A stretch of 64,000 bases of DNA from Nocardia vinacea (GCF_035920345.1 NZ_CP109149.1:6696001-6760000); one strand, 5' to 3'. Positions 26,870-35,702 are shown, numbered from the stretch's first letter. Notes: generated by a model from the letters alone, not told the origin. A program made the numbers and translations.

Positions 26870-28165
26870 GTGTCCTCAACCATCGATCCCGCGGCCACCG
26901 CCTGGCTGCTCATCAGCACGGCCCTGGTGCTGCTGATGACGCCCGCGCTGGCGATTTTCTACGGCGGGATGGTGCGCTCGACCGGCGTACTCAACATGCT
27001 GATGATGAACTTCATCGCGATCCCGCTGGTGACCGTGGTGTGGCTGTTGGCCGGTTACAGCCTCGCCTTCGGCGAGGACGCGGGCGGCGGTCTGATCGGT
27101 AATCTCGACCACTTCGGGATGGCGGGTATTGATCCGAATTCGGTACACGGCACGATCCCAGAACTGCTGTTCGCCACCTTCCAGCTGACCTTCGCCATCC
27201 TGACCGCGGCCCTGGTCAGCGGCGCGATCGCGGACCGCGCGAAATTCGCGGGCTGGATGGTCTTCGTGCCGCTGTGGGCGCTGGCGGTCTATGTGCCGAT
27301 CGCGCACTGGGTGTGGGGGCCGGACGGCTGGCTGGCCTCCTTCGGCGCGCTCGACTACGCGGGCGGCATGGTCGTGGAGATCGCCTCCGGCGCCTCCGCG
27401 CTGGCGCTGGCGCTCGTGCTCGGCCCGCGCATCGGCTTCAAGACCGATGCGATGCGTCCGCACAACCTGCCGTTCGTACTGCTCGGTGCGGGTCTGCTGT
27501 GGTTCGGCTGGTTCGGTTTCAATGCCGGGTCGGCGCTATCGGCGAATGGTGTTGCGGCAGCGGTATTCCTGAACACCCTGGTGGCGGGCTGTCTGGGCAT
27601 GCTCGGCTGGCTCGCGGTCGAGCAGATCCGCGACGGTCGACCGACCACCTTCGGTGCGGCTTCAGGCGTGGTGGCCGGCCTGGTCGCGATTACGCCTTCA
27701 TGCGGTTCGGTGAATACGCTCGGCGCGCTCGTCGTCGGCCTGACGGCCGGTGTGGTGTGTTCGTTCGCCGTCGGCTGGAAATTCAAGGCGGGCTATGACG
27801 ATTCACTCGATGTGGTCGGCGTGCACTTCGTCGGCGGCATCGTCGGCACGCTGCTGATCGGACTGCTGGCCAACCAGGTGATGACCGGTGGTGTCGAGGG
27901 CCTGTTCTACGGCGGCGGACTCGCGCAGTTCGGCAAGCAGCTGGTCGGCGTGCTGGTGGTCGCGGCGTATGCGTTCGCCGTCTCCTTCGTGCTCGGCAAG
28001 GCCATCGACCGGTTCCTCGGATTCCGGGTCAGCAAGGAAGACGAGACCGCGGGCATCGATTTCGCACTGCATGCGGAGACCGCGTATGCCGAAGGCGTGC
28101 ACGGACATGCGCCGCGTCGGCTCGGCGAAGGGCACTTCGGGCAGTCGCACGGCGGCGATCACTGA
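26870..28165 (+). CDS. amt: Ammonium transporter (Amt/Mep/Rh family)
   Basis: This 431-residue channel-type transporter has about 11 membrane segments. FYGGMVRSTGVLNMLMMNF at the N-terminus and DVVGVHFVGGIVGTLL later are family signatures. The conserved pore pair is unusual: the second His (in VVGVHFVGG) is present, but the first is Glu170 in DYAGGMVVEIASG, where most bacterial Amt proteins have His. Yeast Mep1 and Mep3 carry the same change. GTG has GGAAGGAG eight bases upstream. A GlnR-type box precedes it. No glnK or glnD follows, so it is a stand-alone and probably secondary transporter. Confidence 0.93.
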   Translation: MSSTIDPAATAWLLISTALVLLMTPALAIFYGGMVRSTGVLNMLMMNFIAIPLVTVVWLLAGYSLAFGEDAGGGLIGNLDHFGMAGIDPNSVHGTIPELLFATFQLTFAILTAALVSGAIADRAKFAGWMVFVPLWALAVYVPIAHWVWGPDGWLASFGALDYAGGMVVEIASGASALALALVLGPRIGFKTDAMRPHNLPFVLLGAGLLWFGWFGFNAGSALSANGVAAAVFLNTLVAGCLGMLGWLAVEQIRDGRPTTFGAASGVVAGLVAITPSCGSVNTLGALVVGLTAGVVCSFAVGWKFKAGYDDSLDVVGVHFVGGIVGTLLIGLLANQVMTGGVEGLFYGGGLAQFGKQLVGVLVVAAYAFAVSFVLGKAIDRFLGFRVSKEDETAGIDFALHAETAYAEGVHGHAPRRLGEGHFGQSHGGDH

Positions 28166-28215
28166 TACGAAACACCAACAGCGTCACGACACCTGGGTTG
28201 CGGCCCACGACACGG

Positions 28216-29475
28216 CTACGCGACGTCGTCCGAGGACGCCAGCCAGGTGTTGCACTGGGGTGTCCGGTCGGTCTTGTAGCCCTGTGCGAACCAGTCCCCA
28301 GCGTTCTGCCCGGTGCCGTGATCGCGCGCGTCACCCTGCTTGTCGCCGCGACCATACGTGTCCTGCGTGGCGCGAGCCCCCTGCACATCGGTAAAGGCGC
28401 CATCGTAAACCGAGGTGCCGACGTACATTCCGGAGAAACACTGCGCCTGCAACTCCAGGCGGCGTGACAACTCCAGCCCGCGGGCGCTGCGGGTGCCCGC
28501 CGCGCTGCGTTCGGTGTTCATCTGCTGTGTCATCCCGGAGATCGCTTGCACGTGATGGCCGTACTCGTGAGCGAAAACCGCCAGGTAGATCACCACATCA
28601 TTGCCGTACTTCTCGACTTGGATGTGATCGAGCGGCATGTAGATCGTGTGGTTCGCCGAACAGTAGAACGCCGCATAGCTGCCACCGGATGAGGTGCACG
28701 GCGACGACTCGTCCTCGGCTCGGGCGGGCGCCCGAACATTCGGGCTGGAGAACGGCAGATTCGAGCTCTGCAGGGCAGGCCGCCACTTCTTGTCCAGACA
28801 AGCCGCGGCCGCCTCGAAGAACCGTTGGGCCGCGGCGGCAGTCGAGGCCCAGGACGGATAGTCGCACTCGACATTGATCAGCCCGTTGTCGGCGTCGCTG
28901 AACAGCGGATTATCGCCGAGCTTCGCGACCGGTTGCGGCCCAGCGGGTTTTGTCGTTGTCGGTGCGGCGGCGCGGCTGGTGGTCGCCGCCGCGGCGCGCG
29001 ATGTCGGGCTCGTCGACGAAGTCGGCGGGGTGTAGGTGTAGCTCGGCGTCGGCGGGGTGTAGGCCGACGGGCGGTTGCGCTTCTTCTCGTTATCGGCCGA
29101 AATCGCCGATGCGACAAACAGTCCGGCGACCAAGACGATGGCCGTCAACAGGCCGAACAGGACACTGAGACCCGCACCCGAACTCCGCCGCCGCGGCGGG
29201 TACGGACGCGGGGGATAACCCCGCCGCTGGTACGGCATCGGCGGACCGTACGGCGCGGTCGGTGCCCCATAGTTGGGCGGATAGCCCGGCGGCGGGCCAT
29301 ACCCCGCCTGGTAATCCGGCGGCGGCTGGTACCCGGGTGCGGGTTGATATCCGGGCGGTGGCTGGTATCCCGGTACAGGCTGGTATCCGGGCTGCTGCTG
29401 CGATCCGGTCGGCGCAGATCCAGGCGGTGGCTGGTATCCGGGCGGGGAACCATAGCCGTAGGGCGGCTGCGTCAT
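28216..29475 (-). CDS. Membrane-anchored neutral zinc metallopeptidase, copy 2
   Basis: This 419-residue protein has a Pro/Gly/Tyr-rich N-terminus (about 1-95, PPGYQP-type repeats), one membrane segment (about 105-125), a Thr/Ser/Ala-rich stalk, and a putative zinc peptidase domain (PF04228-type). The HEYGHH motif lies in LAVFAHEYGHHVQAI (about residue 310), with Glu as the general base. C-terminal RRLELQAQCFSGMY supplies the likely third ligand region. The domain should face outside the cell. It begins four bases after the stop of a homologous gene, so the two form a tandem duplicate operon. Substrates are unknown. Confidence 0.88.
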   Translation of the reverse strand: MTQPPYGYGSPPGYQPPPGSAPTGSQQQPGYQPVPGYQPPPGYQPAPGYQPPPDYQAGYGPPPGYPPNYGAPTAPYGPPMPYQRRGYPPRPYPPRRRSSGAGLSVLFGLLTAIVLVAGLFVASAISADNEKKRNRPSAYTPPTPSYTYTPPTSSTSPTSRAAAATTSRAAAPTTTKPAGPQPVAKLGDNPLFSDADNGLINVECDYPSWASTAAAAQRFFEAAAACLDKKWRPALQSSNLPFSSPNVRAPARAEDESSPCTSSGGSYAAFYCSANHTIYMPLDHIQVEKYGNDVVIYLAVFAHEYGHHVQAISGMTQQMNTERSAAGTRSARGLELSRRLELQAQCFSGMYVGTSVYDGAFTDVQGARATQDTYGRGDKQGDARDHGTGQNAGDWFAQGYKTDRTPQCNTWLASSDDVA

Positions 29476-29479
29476 CTAC

Positions 29480-30643
29480 TCACGACACCGAACTGGCCGA
29501 CGCGGTGAACGTATTGCACTGTGCCGCACGGTCTTTGTCCACTCCGATCTCGAACCACGCGCCACCGTTCTCCGTGGTCCCGTGATCGCGCATATCACCG
29601 CGCTGGTCACCGCGGCCGTGGGCGTCGCGGCGGGCGAGCGTGATCTGCGCCGTTTTCAGCGAACCGCCATTGGCCGAGGAGCCGAGATACATGCCGTCGA
29701 AGCAGTTGGCCTGCAACTCGATTCGGCGCGAGAGCTCCAAACCCTTCTCACTGCGCACGCCCGCGTCGACGCGATCGCTATTGGCCTTGCGCAGGATTCC
29801 GGCCATCGCCTGCACGTGGTGACCGTATTCGTGGGCGAAGACCGACAGGTAGACGATCCAGTTGTCCTTGAACAGATCGGTCTGCAGCTGACTGAGCGGC
29901 ATGTAGATCGTCTTGTTCGCCGGGCAGTAGAACGCGGCGAAATTACTCGTGGAGCCGGTGCACGGCGTGGTGATGCCGTCCGTGCTCGCGCTGACATTCA
30001 GTGTCGGCGACTGGAACGGCAGATTCTTCTGTGCCAGTACGGGTTTCCACGCCGACTCCAGGCAGCTCGCAGCGGTCTCGAAGAACTTGCGCGCGGTGTC
30101 CACCTGCGTGCTCCACGGTGCGTACGAGCACTTCGCCGGAATCAAGGTGGTGTTCGGATCGGTCAGCAGAGGGTTGGTTCCGGTCTCCGATACCCCGCCG
30201 TTCGAATCCGGGGTGTAGGTCATGCTCGGGCCGGGGCCCGACGCGGTGCTACTGAGCCTGCCGTGCGAAAACGCGCCACGCACCAGGCCACCCGCGACCA
30301 CGAAGACGATGATCAACAGCAGCGCGATCCACCCGCCGCCGCTCTTGCGCCGCTGTGGTGGACGCCCGGGTGGGCCGTAGGGAGTCGGCGGCGGCATCGG
30401 CGCGCGCTGTCCGTATCCGGGCGCCGGATAACCGGGCTGCTGGACATAACCCGGCGGCGGGCCATATCCGGGTTGACCGTAACCGGGCGAATAACCCGGC
30501 GGCTGGCCATATCTGGGCTGACCATAACCCGGCTGCCCTGGCGCAGGACGATATCCGGGCTGCCCATATGGCGAACCGGGACGCGGCGGAACCGGTTGTC
30601 CACCAGGCGGAACCGGCCCGTAACCGTACGGTGGTTGGGTCAC
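29480..30643 (-). CDS. Membrane-anchored neutral zinc metallopeptidase, copy 1
   Basis: The order matches the downstream paralog: a PGYGQP-type Pro/Gly/Tyr-rich N-terminus, a membrane segment (WIALLLIIVFVVAGG), a short stalk, and a peptidase domain with VFAHEYGHHVQAM and RRIELQANCFDGMY. GTG 30643 is chosen because the resulting start (TQPPYGYG) aligns with the paralog's own start (MTQPPYGYG); ATG 30667 is possible. About 387 residues result. The repeats differ in sequence between copies while the catalytic domain is well kept, so the duplication is not very recent. Confidence 0.87.
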   Translation of the reverse strand: MTQPPYGYGPVPPGGQPVPPRPGSPYGQPGYRPAPGQPGYGQPRYGQPPGYSPGYGQPGYGPPPGYVQQPGYPAPGYGQRAPMPPPTPYGPPGRPPQRRKSGGGWIALLLIIVFVVAGGLVRGAFSHGRLSSTASGPGPSMTYTPDSNGGVSETGTNPLLTDPNTTLIPAKCSYAPWSTQVDTARKFFETAASCLESAWKPVLAQKNLPFQSPTLNVSASTDGITTPCTGSTSNFAAFYCPANKTIYMPLSQLQTDLFKDNWIVYLSVFAHEYGHHVQAMAGILRKANSDRVDAGVRSEKGLELSRRIELQANCFDGMYLGSSANGGSLKTAQITLARRDAHGRGDQRGDMRDHGTTENGGAWFEIGVDKDRAAQCNTFTASASSVS

Positions 30644-30810
30644 GTCCCCCGTACCCCCTCGTCTCATGATCGCCGACAGTATTGAATTTGCGGCGCTCCC
30701 GGGCTTCGTGGGCCCGCCCATCGCCCACCGCCACCCTCGACGGGCGGCATGCGGCCGACTGTATCTATCCTGGCGCTACCGCCTGCGGGCCCATCGCTCG
30801 CGCCGGGCTG

Positions 30811-30839
30811 CTGACGCAGCTTAGCAACTTGTCTAGAGT
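30811..30839 (+). promoter_or_regulatory. Leaderless-type promoter for the DUF2207 gene
   Basis: CTGACG (30811-30816) and TAGAGT (30834-30839) are separated by 17 bases. TAGAGT ends eight bases before ATG 30848, and no ribosome binding site is present. Confidence 0.5.
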
Positions 30840-30847
30840 AGGCAGCC

Positions 30848-32458
30848 ATGCTGACTTTTCGGGGGGGCGCCGCGAGCGCGCTGCTTCTCGCCGCTGCGGG
30901 AATGCTGGCCGCCGCACCGGTTGCCCACACGGAGCCCGCAACCGATGGCGTCGATATTGTCGCGGATCTGAAACTGAGCCGCGAGGGTGTGCTCGAGGTC
31001 ACCGAGAAGGTGACCGTCCCCGCCGACAGCGGCTTCAAAATGACTCTGCCGCTGCGCCTCAAGGTCGGCGACGATGTCGAACGCGTCTTCAAGGTCACCG
31101 ATGTCGATACCAAGGGCGCCGGCACCGCGACGGTCGCGAACGATCTGTTCACCATCGATGCCAAGCCGGGTGAATCGACGTTCACCTATGCGATCCACAA
31201 CACGGTCAGCGACGCTCCCGGCACCCAGGTCTTCCGCTGGCTCGGCACCATCAATGCCGATGTCGCATCGATCGACGCATCCCTGATCAGCCCGAGCTAC
31301 GAAATGGGTGTGGTGGACTGCAAATTGGGCCCGCCCGGCAATCTGCGGCAGTGCTCCGATCTGCAGATCGAGGCAGACGGAGTGCTCTACTGGCGCCAGA
31401 CCGACCTACGCAAGGGCGACAATATCGACCTGACCCTGCAGATGCCGCCCGGCACGGTGCCCGCCAACGCCGATATTCGCGACAACAGCGAGGCCGGCGC
31501 CTTCTCCTTCACGACTCCGGTACTCGTCGCATTCGGTGTGCTGCTGCTCGCACTGGCCGCAATGGCGGGCTACGTGCTCAAGACCAGACGGGAAAACGCC
31601 GCCACCACAGCCGGTTCGGAGACAATCGATCCGCTGCTGCGCGACGGTACGCAGGTCCAGTTCACCTCTCCGGACGGCATCCTGCCCGGCGAGGCGGGCG
31701 TATTGCTCGACGAACATGCCGATCCGAGCGACATCGCCGCGACGGTGATCGACCTCGCCGTGCGCCGGTACGTCTGGATCACGCCCGTCAGCGATAGCGA
31801 TTGGCGCATCGACCGGGTGAACGCACCCGATGACCAGCTGCGCGATTACGAGAAGGCGGTTTACCGCGCACTGCTGCCGGACGGCACCGATTCGGTGACC
31901 GTCGGCGAGTTGCGTGCGCCGGGACGCGTGCAGTCCCAAACCGTGCGCAGCGCAATGCTCGCCGATGCGATCGAGCGCGGTGCATTCATCGATCGGGCCC
32001 GCATCGGATTGCCGATCCTGCTGGGTGGGGCACTGATCGTTGCCGGTATCGCCGCGACCATCGCCTTGGCGCTCACCGCGGGCAGCGCACTGGTCGGCGT
32101 CGCGATCCTGCTCACCGGCGTCGCGACGGTACTGCTGCCGCGATTCCTACCGGTGCGCACGGCGCAGGGCCGCGAACTCGTCAGCCAGATCCGCGCACTG
32201 CAGCGCGGCCTCGACGCGACCACCCGCGACCAGATCCCGCCCGCCGACCAGGAATTGGTCTTCTCCCGAGCGCTGCCGTTCATGGTGATCGGCGGCCGTG
32301 CCGACAACTGGATCCGTGCCTTCCGCGACCTGAACCCCGCCGCCGACTCCCAACCCGGCCTCTACTGGTTCGGCACCTTCGAACGCGACCGCAACCTGCA
32401 ACGCTTCGCCGGCCACTTCCCCTACTTCATCACCGCCCTCGAAGGTCTCTTCACCTGA
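30848..32458 (+). CDS. DUF2207 membrane protein
   Basis: This 536-residue protein has a signal peptide (residues 1 to about 28, ending APVAHTEP), an extracellular DUF2207 region of about 190 residues, and a membrane segment near 220-240 (LVAFGVLLLALAAMAGYVL). A cytoplasmic region follows (LDEHADPSDIAATVIDLAVRRYVWI), then a hydrophobic hairpin around 380-430, and a C-terminus ending YWFGTFERDRNLQRFAGHFPYFITALEGLF. The layout fits the family of predicted membrane proteins whose function is unsolved. It appears monocistronic, with a hairpin terminator shared with the convergent ROK gene. Confidence 0.87.
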   Translation: MLTFRGGAASALLLAAAGMLAAAPVAHTEPATDGVDIVADLKLSREGVLEVTEKVTVPADSGFKMTLPLRLKVGDDVERVFKVTDVDTKGAGTATVANDLFTIDAKPGESTFTYAIHNTVSDAPGTQVFRWLGTINADVASIDASLISPSYEMGVVDCKLGPPGNLRQCSDLQIEADGVLYWRQTDLRKGDNIDLTLQMPPGTVPANADIRDNSEAGAFSFTTPVLVAFGVLLLALAAMAGYVLKTRRENAATTAGSETIDPLLRDGTQVQFTSPDGILPGEAGVLLDEHADPSDIAATVIDLAVRRYVWITPVSDSDWRIDRVNAPDDQLRDYEKAVYRALLPDGTDSVTVGELRAPGRVQSQTVRSAMLADAIERGAFIDRARIGLPILLGGALIVAGIAATIALALTAGSALVGVAILLTGVATVLLPRFLPVRTAQGRELVSQIRALQRGLDATTRDQIPPADQELVFSRALPFMVIGGRADNWIRAFRDLNPAADSQPGLYWFGTFERDRNLQRFAGHFPYFITALEGLFT

Positions 32459-32532
32459 GGCCGGCCGCGGCCTTCCGTGCGATCGACCGCGGCTGGGCGG
32501 AACACAACAGCGCTATGCACAGGGGCACAACG

Positions 32533-32575
32533 CAATCGACCGGTCACCGGGGTCATCCCAGTGGCCGGTCGATTG
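32533..32575. terminator. Shared hairpin between DUF2207 and ROK genes
   Basis: CAATCGACCGG pairs perfectly with CCGGTCGATTG around a 21-base centre that can pair a little further (CAC/GTG). It sits between convergent genes. There is no strong T-run, so efficiency is uncertain. Confidence 0.55.
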
Positions 32576-32585
32576 CGGTCGGCGA

Positions 32586-33851
32586 CTAGTCGGTCAGGGT
32601 GGTACGGCGGATGGCGGCGAGGGGGTCGGCGTAGATGGCGCTGAGTGAGGTGACCACTGCGGCGAATTCCTGGACCTTGCCGCCGAATCCGCTGATGCGG
32701 ATGTCGGTCGGTGGGAGTTGGGAGGACTGGGTGAAGGCGCGGGCGACGTGGGCGACCGCCGGGCGGTAGCCGGTGAAGGCCTGGCCGCCGAGGATCACCC
32801 GGTCCGGGTTGAGCATGTCGCGGACCATCGCGACGGTGTGCCCCAGGATGGTGGCGCGCTCGGCGAGCAACTCCTGCGCGTCCGCCGCGCCGGCCTCGGC
32901 GGCGCGGTACAGGTCGGCGATGGTGGTACCGCCGGTGCCTTTGTGCGCCGGAATGATCCCGCGCCCAACGGCTCTGGCGTGCAGCGACCGATCACCGACG
33001 GTCACCTCGAGGCAGCCGCGCCGTCCGCAGGTGCATTCGACATCGGAGCCGGTCGGCAAGTGCGCGATCGAACCGGGACCGCTGCTGGGGGTATGCACCC
33101 GGCCATCCAAAGTCACTGCGATACCGGCGGTTTCACGAACGTAGAAATACAGGCTGCTGCCAGGACCACTGGTCCCACGCGGCTCACCGGTCGGCAACAG
33201 CAGTTCCGACGCGGCCATCGCCTCGACGTGCGGCGCAACCGAGACCGGCAGCTCGAGCACCTCGCCGAGCACCGAACCGACCTGCGCCCCTTGCCAAGCC
33301 AACTTGGGATGATCGACGACACCGGTCGCGGGATCGACCCGTCCACCGATCGCCACACCGGCCCAGAGCGGTTTGCGCCGATGCCAGCGCTGCAGGAAGG
33401 CCTTGGCGCTGCGCGCGACGGTGGTGGTCGCGAAGTCCTGACCGGTCTGCGGCGTCGCGATGGCCAGCCCACCGAGGATGCGCCCGCGCAGATCGGCCGC
33501 GACGATCTTGGTGACCGCGGCGCCGATGTGGATGCCGAGGGTCAGATAAGCCTCGTGGTCGATTTCGAACGGCACCCGCGGACGGCCGACCGCACCCGAT
33601 GCGGTCAGGTCGGGGCGCTCGCGCAGCAGTCCGGTGGCCAATAGCGCCGAGACTTGGCGGTTGACCGTCGCGATGCTCAAACCCGTTGTGCGCGCGGCAT
33701 TGTCACGGGAGACCGGACCGCCGGTCGCGGCGCGCAACACGGCTGCGGCCGGATTGTCGGCGATGCGGAGTTCCGGCGCGACGACGGGGCGCTGGACACG
33801 GACACGACCGGTTACGACCCTGGAGGCGGATCGATCAAGGGTGAGGGACAT
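32586..33851 (-). CDS. ROK-family transcriptional regulator
   Basis: This 421-residue regulator has an N-terminal winged helix (GGPVSRDNAARTTGLSIATVNRQVSALLATGLL, about residues 45-80) and a C-terminal ROK sugar-kinase-like domain. The zinc motif CTCGRRGCLE (about residue 270) and RVILGGQAF are typical. ATG has AAGGAA eight bases upstream. The opening resembles, from memory, mycobacterial Rv0485-type regulators; I cannot verify this. A poly-Cys leader ORF and two hairpins lie upstream, so expression may respond to cysteine supply. No sugar-use operon is beside it, so the targets are elsewhere. Confidence 0.9.
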   Translation of the reverse strand: MSLTLDRSASRVVTGRVRVQRPVVAPELRIADNPAAAVLRAATGGPVSRDNAARTTGLSIATVNRQVSALLATGLLRERPDLTASGAVGRPRVPFEIDHEAYLTLGIHIGAAVTKIVAADLRGRILGGLAIATPQTGQDFATTTVARSAKAFLQRWHRRKPLWAGVAIGGRVDPATGVVDHPKLAWQGAQVGSVLGEVLELPVSVAPHVEAMAASELLLPTGEPRGTSGPGSSLYFYVRETAGIAVTLDGRVHTPSSGPGSIAHLPTGSDVECTCGRRGCLEVTVGDRSLHARAVGRGIIPAHKGTGGTTIADLYRAAEAGAADAQELLAERATILGHTVAMVRDMLNPDRVILGGQAFTGYRPAVAHVARAFTQSSQLPPTDIRISGFGGKVQEFAAVVTSLSAIYADPLAAIRRTTLTD

Positions 33852-33870
33852 ATGAAGATTCCTTGCTGAA

Positions 33871-33936
33871 GTCCCGTACCACGGGACGTGCCTACACGAG
33901 CGGCGGCGGGGCAGCGCACGAGCCGAAAGAGCGGCT
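33871..33936 (-). promoter_or_regulatory. Leader hairpins between poly-Cys ORF and ROK gene
   Basis: GTCCCGT-ACC-ACGGGAC (33871-33887) is a perfect 7-bp stem just before the ROK ribosome binding site. AGCCG-N6-CGGCT (33921-33936) overlaps the leader-ORF stop codon. Together they suit an attenuation leader in which ribosome stalling changes folding. Confidence 0.5.
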
Positions 33937-34040
33937 CAGCTGCAGCAGGAACAACACAGTTCGCGAGTCAACGGCAGTCGCAGACCCAGTGCGGCGGTCA
34001 CGTAGGTGACCCGCAGTGCGGTCGGACGGCTCGAAGACAT
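33936..34040 (-). CDS. Leaderless poly-cysteine leader peptide
   Basis: This 34-codon ORF ends in LTRELCCSCCS, with four Cys in the last five residues before the final Ser. Cysteine is among the rarest residues in this proteome. A -35/-10 pair (34048-34076) places the transcription start at its ATG, and no Shine-Dalgarno sequence is present, as in leaderless mycobacterial genes. Mycobacteria use leaderless poly-Cys ORFs as cysteine-responsive attenuators of downstream genes. By analogy, low Cys-tRNA would stall ribosomes at the Cys codons and alter the hairpins before the ROK gene. The ORF could also be read from a longer upstream frame (to 34142), but that part looks non-coding. Confidence 0.6.
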   Translation of the reverse strand: MSSSRPTALRVTYVTAALGLRLPLTRELCCSCCS

Positions 34041-34047
34041 GGGATCA

Positions 34048-34076
34048 AAGTTAACACCGAAATCGCCGTGTACCAA
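34048..34076 (-). promoter_or_regulatory. Promoter of the poly-Cys leader ORF
   Basis: On the minus strand TTGGTA (34076-34071) and TAACTT (34053-34048) are 17 bases apart. TAACTT ends seven bases before ATG 34040, the spacing of leaderless transcripts. Confidence 0.65.
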
Positions 34077-34190
34077 GCCCTGCCAGTGGCGCGCGACCTC
34101 GCCGAATGCGTGATTCGCATCGAAATCCTTGCCGCGCAGCATGTTCCGATCATACTGTGGCCCAGCGCACGATATGTCCGAAAACGCCGA

Positions 34191-34218
34191 ATGGGGGTCG
34201 CCATTTGGCGACCCCCAT
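34191..34218 (-). terminator. Terminator after the MFS gene
   Basis: A perfect 12-bp stem (ATGGGGGTCGCC with GGCGACCCCCAT) closes a four-base loop. On the minus strand TCGGCGTTTTC follows. It separates the MFS gene from the poly-Cys leader promoter. Confidence 0.75.
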
Positions 34219-34262
34219 GGGGTGACTGGCTCGCCCGGTTACGGGCCGTTCGCTCGTAACGG

Positions 34263-35702
34263 TCAGGCCGCTTCGGCGACCAACTGACGCCGGGCCAGCA
34301 GCGCGGTGGCCGAGGCGATCAGCCCGACCAGCGCGACCACGGTGACCAGGTACAGACCCGGCCGGTACTGCGCGATGCTGGTGGCGGCGCCACCGCTGAT
34401 CAGCCCGGTGACCACGGCGAGCACGACCGCGCCACCGATCTGACCGGAGGTCTGCACCAGTCCCGATGCCAAGCCCTGCTCATGGTCGGCGATGCCCTCG
34501 GTGGCCTGCACCATGACCGAGGAGAAGCCGAGCGCGAAGCCCAGGCCGAGCAGCAGGAACGCGGGCAGGTAGTCCACGACGTAGGTCGGGTCGGCGCTAC
34601 CGCCGAACGAGATGAACCAGACGTATCCGATCACGAACGAGGTCATCGAGGCGATGATCATCGGCGTGGTGCCGTAGCGATCGATCAGCTTGCCCGCGAC
34701 CGGCGACAGGATCGCCACGATAATGCCCGTCGGAGCCAGGGCCAGCGCCATCTTCAGCGGCTCCCAACCCAGGGTGTTCTGCAGGTACAGCGACACGATC
34801 GTCTGGAAGCTGATGTAGGAGCCGAAGATGGCCAGTGCTGCCAGGTTCGCCCGCACGATCGACTTCACCTTGAAGATGCTCAGCCGCACCAGCGGGTGGG
34901 CCACCTTGTTCTCCACCACGAAGAACGCGCTCAGCAGGGCGACGGCGATTACCGCGGTCGCGACAACCGTTGCGGTGAGACCCTTTTCGGGTGCGGTGAC
35001 GATGGTGTAGACGGCGGCCAGCATGCCACCGGTCAGCAGTGCGGCACCGGCGAAGTCGATGCGACCCTGTTCCTTCTCGATATTGCGCGGCACCACGAAG
35101 TAGGCGGTGACCACCACGGCCGCGACGACCAGCACCGGGACGTAGAAGGTCAGTCGCCAGTCGACGCCGGTGAGCAGACCCGAGACGATCAGACCGGAGG
35201 CGTAACCGGTGGCGCCGAAGACCGTGAAGATCGACAGCGCGCGGTTGCGGTCGTGGCCTTCCTTGAAGGTGGTGGTGATGATCGAGAGTGCGGCGGGTGC
35301 GGTGAATGCGGCGGCGACGCCCTTGATGATGCGGCTGGCGATCAGCAGCGCGCCGTTGTCGACCAGACCGCCCGCGAGTGACGCGAGTCCGAAAACCACC
35401 AGGGCCGTGAGGAATACCTGCCGACGACCGAGCAGGTCGGCGGCTCGGCCACCGAGCAGCAGCAGGCCGCCGTAGCCGAGGATGTAGCCGTTGACGATCC
35501 ATTGCAGGCTCTCGGTGTCGAGGCCGAGTTCGGATCCGATGGACGGGAGGGCGACGCCGACCATCGAGACGTCGAGTGCGTCGAGGAACATCGCCAGACC
35601 GGCGACGAACAGCACGGCCCACAACTTCGGACCCCAATGGCCCGGGGCGTGCTCAGTAGATGCGGCGGTCCGGGTCTCGGATGCGGTAGCTGTCATAGTC
35701 AC
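34263..35702 (-). CDS. MFS drug exporter, EmrB/QacA (14-TM) type
   Basis: This roughly 479-residue transporter has about 14 hydrophobic segments. FLDALDVSMVGVALPSIGSELG (motif D1 region), WIVNGYILGYGGLLLLGGRAADLLGRRQ (motif A) and the antiporter motif GATGYASGLIVSGLLTG are visible. It probably exports toxic or self-made compounds using the proton gradient. The start is GTG 35702, seven bases after a TAAATT box with TTGACA 17 bases further up, so the message is likely leaderless; ATG 35696 is the alternative. The promoter is flanked by repeated ATGCGCG-type sequence, a possible operator. No regulator gene is adjacent. Confidence 0.9.
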   Translation of the reverse strand: MTMTATASETRTAASTEHAPGHWGPKLWAVLFVAGLAMFLDALDVSMVGVALPSIGSELGLDTESLQWIVNGYILGYGGLLLLGGRAADLLGRRQVFLTALVVFGLASLAGGLVDNGALLIASRIIKGVAAAFTAPAALSIITTTFKEGHDRNRALSIFTVFGATGYASGLIVSGLLTGVDWRLTFYVPVLVVAAVVVTAYFVVPRNIEKEQGRIDFAGAALLTGGMLAAVYTIVTAPEKGLTATVVATAVIAVALLSAFFVVENKVAHPLVRLSIFKVKSIVRANLAALAIFGSYISFQTIVSLYLQNTLGWEPLKMALALAPTGIIVAILSPVAGKLIDRYGTTPMIIASMTSFVIGYVWFISFGGSADPTYVVDYLPAFLLLGLGFALGFSSVMVQATEGIADHEQGLASGLVQTSGQIGGAVVLAVVTGLISGGAATSIAQYRPGLYLVTVVALVGLIASATALLARRQLVAEAA

